From Amphiplicatus sp046296195 (GTDB taxonomy: Bacteria; Pseudomonadota; Alphaproteobacteria; Caulobacterales; Parvularculaceae), in NCBI GenBank assembly GCA_046296195.1, contig JBKBLR010000005.1, positions 1 to 64,000 of the forward strand: DNA of 64,000 nucleotides, in the 5' to 3' direction. The translations under genes and the position numbers were made by a program. The notes beneath the pieces are model-generated. The model did no database searches. It was given only the letters and a program-made list of their open reading frames with translations, and was not told the origin of the DNA. Positions 58,781-64,000 of this stretch are shown here, piece after piece (position 1 is the stretch's first letter; each line of letters opens with the position of its first letter).

Positions 58781-59950
58781 ATGAAAGAAGAGATCATCAT
58801 TTCCGGCATGGCGCGGACCCCGATCGGCAATTTCCAGGGCGCCTTCGCCAGCGTCCCGGCGACGGCGCTCGGCGCCCATGCGATCAGGGCCGCCATCGCG
58901 CGCGCGGGCGTGAAGGCGGAGGCCGTCGAGGAAGCGCTGATGGGCTGCGTCCTGCCGGCCGGCCTCGGCCAGGCGCCGGCGCGCCAGGCCGCGCTCGGCG
59001 CAGGGCTCCCGAAATCGACCGCCTGCGTCACCGTCAACAAGGTCTGCGGCTCCGGCATGCGCACCGTGATGATGGCGGCGGATGCGATCGCCGCGGGCTC
59101 GGCCGACACCGTCGTCGCCGGCGGCATGGAATCAATGACCGGCGCCCCGCACCTTCTCCTCACCGGGCGCAGCGGCATCAAATACGGGCACGGACAGATC
59201 TTCGACCACATGGCCTATGACGGCCTTGAGGACCCTTACAACAACCACGCGGCGATGGGGGTCTTCGCGGAAAAATGCGCGCGCGAATGGCAGTTCAGCC
59301 GCGCCGAACAGGACGAGTTCGCCATGCGCTCGGTGACGCGCGCGCAAGGCGCGATCAAGGCCGGCAAGTTCGCCGCCGAAATCGCGCCCTATGAGATCGA
59401 AACGCGCAAGGGCCCGGTGACTGTCGCCGACGATGAAAAGCCCGGCACGGTCGATGCGGCGAAGATTCCCTCGCTGAAGGCCGCCTTCGAGAAGAACGGC
59501 ACCGTCACCGCCGGCTCTTCCTCCGCGATCTCCGACGGCGCGGCGGCCCTCGTCATCCAGCGCGGGAGCAAGGCGTCAAAAGCGGTCGCGCGCATCGTCG
59601 CGCAGGCAAACCACGCGCAGGAACCCGAATGGTTCACGACCGCGCCGGTCTCCTCGATCCGCCGCGTGCTCGACCGGGCGGGCTGGAGCGTCAAGGATGT
59701 CGATCTATTCGAGATCAACGAGGCCTTCGCCGTCGTGCCGATGGCGGCGATGCGCGAGCTCAAGATTCCGGCCGAGAAGGTCAACATCCATGGCGGCGCG
59801 ATCGCGCTCGGCCATCCGATCGGCGCTTCAGGCGCGCGCATCATCGTGACGCTCCTCAACGCGCTGAAGGAGACCGGCGGCAGGCGCGGCGTCGCCTCGC
59901 TCTGCATCGGCGGCGGCGAAGCGACGAGCGTGGCGGTGGAGCTCCTGTAA
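58781..59950 (+). CDS. Acetyl-CoA C-acetyltransferase (thiolase)
   Basis: 389 residues. The nucleophilic Cys is in TVNKVCGSGMRTVMMA, the His in NIHGGAIALGHPIGASGARI and the second Cys in ASLCIGGGEATSVAVE, so it is complete. It condenses two acetyl-CoA for polyhydroxybutyrate or cleaves 3-ketoacyl-CoA. ATG 58781 has AAGGAGG upstream (58769-58775), which makes the ATG at 58766 unlikely. Confidence 0.93.
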   Translation: MKEEIIISGMARTPIGNFQGAFASVPATALGAHAIRAAIARAGVKAEAVEEALMGCVLPAGLGQAPARQAALGAGLPKSTACVTVNKVCGSGMRTVMMAADAIAAGSADTVVAGGMESMTGAPHLLLTGRSGIKYGHGQIFDHMAYDGLEDPYNNHAAMGVFAEKCAREWQFSRAEQDEFAMRSVTRAQGAIKAGKFAAEIAPYEIETRKGPVTVADDEKPGTVDAAKIPSLKAAFEKNGTVTAGSSSAISDGAAALVIQRGSKASKAVARIVAQANHAQEPEWFTTAPVSSIRRVLDRAGWSVKDVDLFEINEAFAVVPMAAMRELKIPAEKVNIHGGAIALGHPIGASGARIIVTLLNALKETGGRRGVASLCIGGGEATSVAVELL

Positions 59951-59964
59951 GCGCGGGCTGGAAC

Positions 59965-60516
59965 CTAGGCGGCCTCGCGCTCCGGCGCCGCTTCGACGCG
60001 CAGCGGCGTCGCCGTGTCAGGATCGCCAACAACTTTCGTCTCGGGGAAAATCCGGCGCGGGCGCCAGACGCCGAGCACGACATTGGCGACCGAGATCGCC
60101 ATCACCGCCCACAGCGTTCCCCATTCGAGCCCGATGAGCGTGTCGAGCGCCCCCGTCGGCGCGGTTCCATCAGCGATCCGCCGCGACATCTCAGCGGCAT
60201 GGCCCGCTTTCGCGCTGACGATCGTGAGGACGCCCTTGAACATCAGGATGCCCGAGGCGGCCTTGATCCACACCCAGCCTTTTTCCTGAAATGGGGAGTG
60301 TACGACCATCGCGAGAAGCCCGGTGACGAGCGCGAGCGCCAACGAGGGAAGAAGCAGGTAATCGCAGATCGCCTTGATGGTTTCCCTTAAGTCGGCATAG
60401 TCGGCGGGCGTCGCCTGCGGGGCGACTGTCAGCATCAGCATATAGGCGCCAAGCCCGCCGATGAGGCCGCAGGCCGCCAGCGTGTGCAGAATTTTCAGAA
60501 TCGTCTTCGCAAGCAT
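59965..60516 (-). CDS. DUF2269-like integral membrane protein
   Basis: 183 residues with four membrane helices. ILKILHTLAACGLIGGLGAYMLML at the start and the following GLLAMVVHSPFQEKGWVWIKAASGILMFKGVLTIV fit the DUF2269 predicted membrane proteins. Function unknown. It is convergent with the thiolase gene. The 245-base gap upstream shows no further feature. Confidence 0.7.
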   Translation of the reverse strand: MLAKTILKILHTLAACGLIGGLGAYMLMLTVAPQATPADYADLRETIKAICDYLLLPSLALALVTGLLAMVVHSPFQEKGWVWIKAASGILMFKGVLTIVSAKAGHAAEMSRRIADGTAPTGALDTLIGLEWGTLWAVMAISVANVVLGVWRPRRIFPETKVVGDPDTATPLRVEAAPEREAA

Positions 60517-60761
60517 CGGCGCGGTTCTATCGGCGGTCAGCCAAACATACGCAGCGGCCCGGCGCAGGGTTTAATCCGCCCTTCGCGACCCCCGCATGAC
60601 CCACCCCCCCAACATCCTAAGCCCATGAATCGATCGGGCGCCATTTGCGGCTTTTTGATTTTTCTCGCCTGCGCGGACGAAAAGGCACCGTCGCATTGGG
60701 CCGCGGCGCCGTCAATGTTCTGATCGTCCTCAAGGGCGTCCCGCCCATCGCGCCAGCGCCC

Positions 60762-62198
60762 TCAATCCCGGTAATCAAGCGGCGGCTTCCTGTCGCCGAG
60801 GAGCGATCTGTATTTGTACTTCGCCCCGCGTGCGGCGTCGAATTCGGCGCGCGCGGCCTTTCTCAGCTCGGCGTCCTGAAAGAGCTCTATCGCGGCAAGG
60901 CTCATCGCCTTCGCCGCGTTCGTCGCGCCCTTGTAGCCGATCGACATGCCGCTCGCCGCGACCGCCTGCCAGGAATGCGCCGCCGTGCCGGGAACCCAGG
61001 TCGCAGTCGTCAGGCCGACGGTCGGCGCCGCCCACGAGACGTCGCCGACGTCAGTCGATCCGTAGCCCAATGATTTTTCGTAATCCTTGACCGTCGCCTC
61101 ATCGCCGAGCGCGGCGTTCGGCTTGTCGAAGCTTGCGAAGATCTTTTTCGCGAAGGTTGCTTCCTCCTTGTCATAGGCGACGCCGCCGACCGCCGTCAGA
61201 TGGGCGTGCATGCGCCTCGCCAGCGTCTCATTGATGAGAAGCGGATTGTTGCCGTGAATGATCTCCCACTCGACCTTCGTGCCGGTGCCGAGCGCGGCGC
61301 CGCGCGCTGCGTCTTCAAGGCGCTTCCAGATCGACTCGACGCCCTCGGGCGTCGGATGGCGCACATAATAGAATGATTCCGCATAATCGGGCACGACGTT
61401 CGGCGCCGCCCCGCCCGCAGTGACGACGTAATGCATGCGCGCATCCTGTGGCATGTGTTCGTGCATCATGTTCGCCATCATGTTCATCGCCTCGACGCCG
61501 TCGAGCGCGGAACGCCCGCGCTCCGGCGCGCCGGCCGCGTGCGCGGAAACGCCCGTGAAACGGAACTTCGCCGAGCGGTTGGCGAGGCTCGTCTTGCCCT
61601 GCGCCCTGTTCTCATCGCTCGCATGCCAGTGGATGGCGAAGTCGACATCCTTGAAGAGGCCCTCGCGCACCATGTAGACCTTGCCGGACCCACCCTCCTC
61701 CGCCGGCGTGCCGTAGAGCCGGATCGTTCCCGGCGTTCCGGTCTCTTCAAGCCATTCCTTCACCGCGATCGCCGCGCCGAGCGAGCCCGCGCCGAAGAGA
61801 TTGTGTCCGCAGGCATGGCCGGCGCCCTTGCTTGCAAGCGGGGCGCGCGCCGCCTGCCGGTCCTGCGTGATGCCGGGCAGCGCGTCGAATTCAGCAAGGA
61901 TCGCGATGACGGGCGCGCCGGAGCCATAGCTCGCGATGAAGGCGGTCGGGATGCCGGCGACTCCCTCCTTCAGCGAGAAGCCTTCCGCCCGCAGACGATC
62001 TTTGAGGAGGCCGGAGGATTTCTCCTCCCGGTAGCCGACCTCGGCGTAGTCCCAGAGGGCGCCCGCGACCTCCGCGAGCTCCGCTTGCCGCGCATCGATC
62101 TTTTTGAGGAGCGCTGCCGCGTCCGGCGAAAGCCCGCCGGCGGCGAAGGCGGGCGCGGTGAGCATGGCGGCGGCGAGCGAAAGGGCGGCGAGGCGCAT
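60762..62198 (-). CDS. Secreted M20-family amidohydrolase (AbgB-like)
   Basis: 478 residues with a signal peptide (ending APAFAAGG). Metal-binding motifs are KGAGHACGHNLFGAGSLGA, GTPAEEGGSGK, and FAIHWHASDEN; the dimerisation lid has SAHAAGAPERGRSALDGVEAMN. It most resembles p-aminobenzoyl-glutamate hydrolase subunit B and related amidohydrolases. The signal peptide indicates a periplasmic or exported form. Substrate unknown. Confidence 0.85.
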   Translation of the reverse strand: MRLAALSLAAAMLTAPAFAAGGLSPDAAALLKKIDARQAELAEVAGALWDYAEVGYREEKSSGLLKDRLRAEGFSLKEGVAGIPTAFIASYGSGAPVIAILAEFDALPGITQDRQAARAPLASKGAGHACGHNLFGAGSLGAAIAVKEWLEETGTPGTIRLYGTPAEEGGSGKVYMVREGLFKDVDFAIHWHASDENRAQGKTSLANRSAKFRFTGVSAHAAGAPERGRSALDGVEAMNMMANMMHEHMPQDARMHYVVTAGGAAPNVVPDYAESFYYVRHPTPEGVESIWKRLEDAARGAALGTGTKVEWEIIHGNNPLLINETLARRMHAHLTAVGGVAYDKEEATFAKKIFASFDKPNAALGDEATVKDYEKSLGYGSTDVGDVSWAAPTVGLTTATWVPGTAAHSWQAVAASGMSIGYKGATNAAKAMSLAAIELFQDAELRKAARAEFDAARGAKYKYRSLLGDRKPPLDYRD

Positions 62199-62346
62199 CG
62201 GTCAAATCCGTAAAGGGCGGCGGCGACGACCTTGCCCAGGTTTTCGCAGGCGCTCAACAATGCGGCGCGGCGGTCCCGCGACCCTCGGCCGCCCCCCGCC
62301 GCCCGGCATTGGCGCCCCTGCCGGGCTTCTCTATACCCCGCCGGCC

Positions 62347-64000
<1,654 letters not shown>

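Overview
The window is high-GC DNA from an alphaproteobacterium. The lepA sequence, the cytochrome c System I genes, the phasin/thiolase pair, the TRAP transporter, and the ParB/DUF932/Toprim/DUF2493 module usual for alphaproteobacterial plasmids and integrative elements all point this way. I cannot name the genus. All calls come from reading the sequence by eye; no search was run.

Layout. (1) 1-7253: copper resistance. A 5'-truncated multicopper oxidase CopA, then CopB, CopC, CopD and a small secreted NTF2-like protein. A promoter with two CsoR-like sites follows, then a P1B copper ATPase and a methyltransferase. (2) 7388-9589: a leftward pair, a DODA-type dioxygenase and an uncharacterised ATP-grasp-like protein. 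A duplicated scrap of the methyltransferase 3' end lies at 9764-9832. (3) 9848-23035: mobile-element maintenance and defence. It has DUF2493, Toprim, ParB-like and DUF932 proteins, a HigBA-like and an AbiE toxin-antitoxin system, and a three-gene Pycsar-like operon with two nucleotide cyclases and a membrane effector. The ParB and DUF932 genes share a structured 5' leader. The right edge carries a degraded tRNA-Phe-like 3' half and the first codons of a P4-type integrase. (4) 23098-36749: an electron-transfer locus. On the minus strand are CcmF, CcmG, CcmH and CcmI and a Fe-S flavoprotein. On the plus strand are a membrane protein resembling a b-type cytochrome, a 21-heme and a 16-heme cytochrome c, a SPOR-TPR-beta-barrel outer-membrane protein, and 5-aminolevulinate synthase. 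(5) 36830-56346: sulfoquinovose and sulfolactate catabolism. It includes a decayed sulfite dehydrogenase (sorA/sorB), GlpD, SlcC, a YeiH exporter, ComC, SuyB, SuyA, a GntR regulator, sulfofructose kinase, aldolase, isomerase, a GH31 glycosidase, a TRAP transporter, a cysteine-less LMW-phosphatase-like protein and a TonB receptor. (6) 56489-64000: chromosomal-type genes (phasin, fatty-acid hydroxylase, TetR regulator, thiolase, DUF2269 protein, M20 peptidase, LepA).

How the genes work together. In region 5 a TonB receptor and TRAP system would import sulfoquinovose or its glycoside. GH31, isomerase, kinase and aldolase would yield DHAP and sulfolactaldehyde. After oxidation, SlcC and ComC would invert (S)- to (R)-sulfolactate for SuyAB, giving pyruvate and sulfite, and the YeiH-type protein would export the sulfite because the sulfite dehydrogenase is broken. 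Three copies of a TTATATAAGA-type motif, at the suyA/GntR, kinase and TonB-receptor promoters, suggest one regulon. Region 4 reads as a self-contained path from NAD(P)H through a membrane cytochrome to large periplasmic heme wires and an outer-membrane barrel, with its own heme synthesis and heme attachment genes.

The best candidates for something undescribed are the two-cyclase Pycsar-like operon, the 21-heme/16-heme/SPOR-TPR-barrel conduit, and the shared RNA leader of the parB and DUF932 genes.
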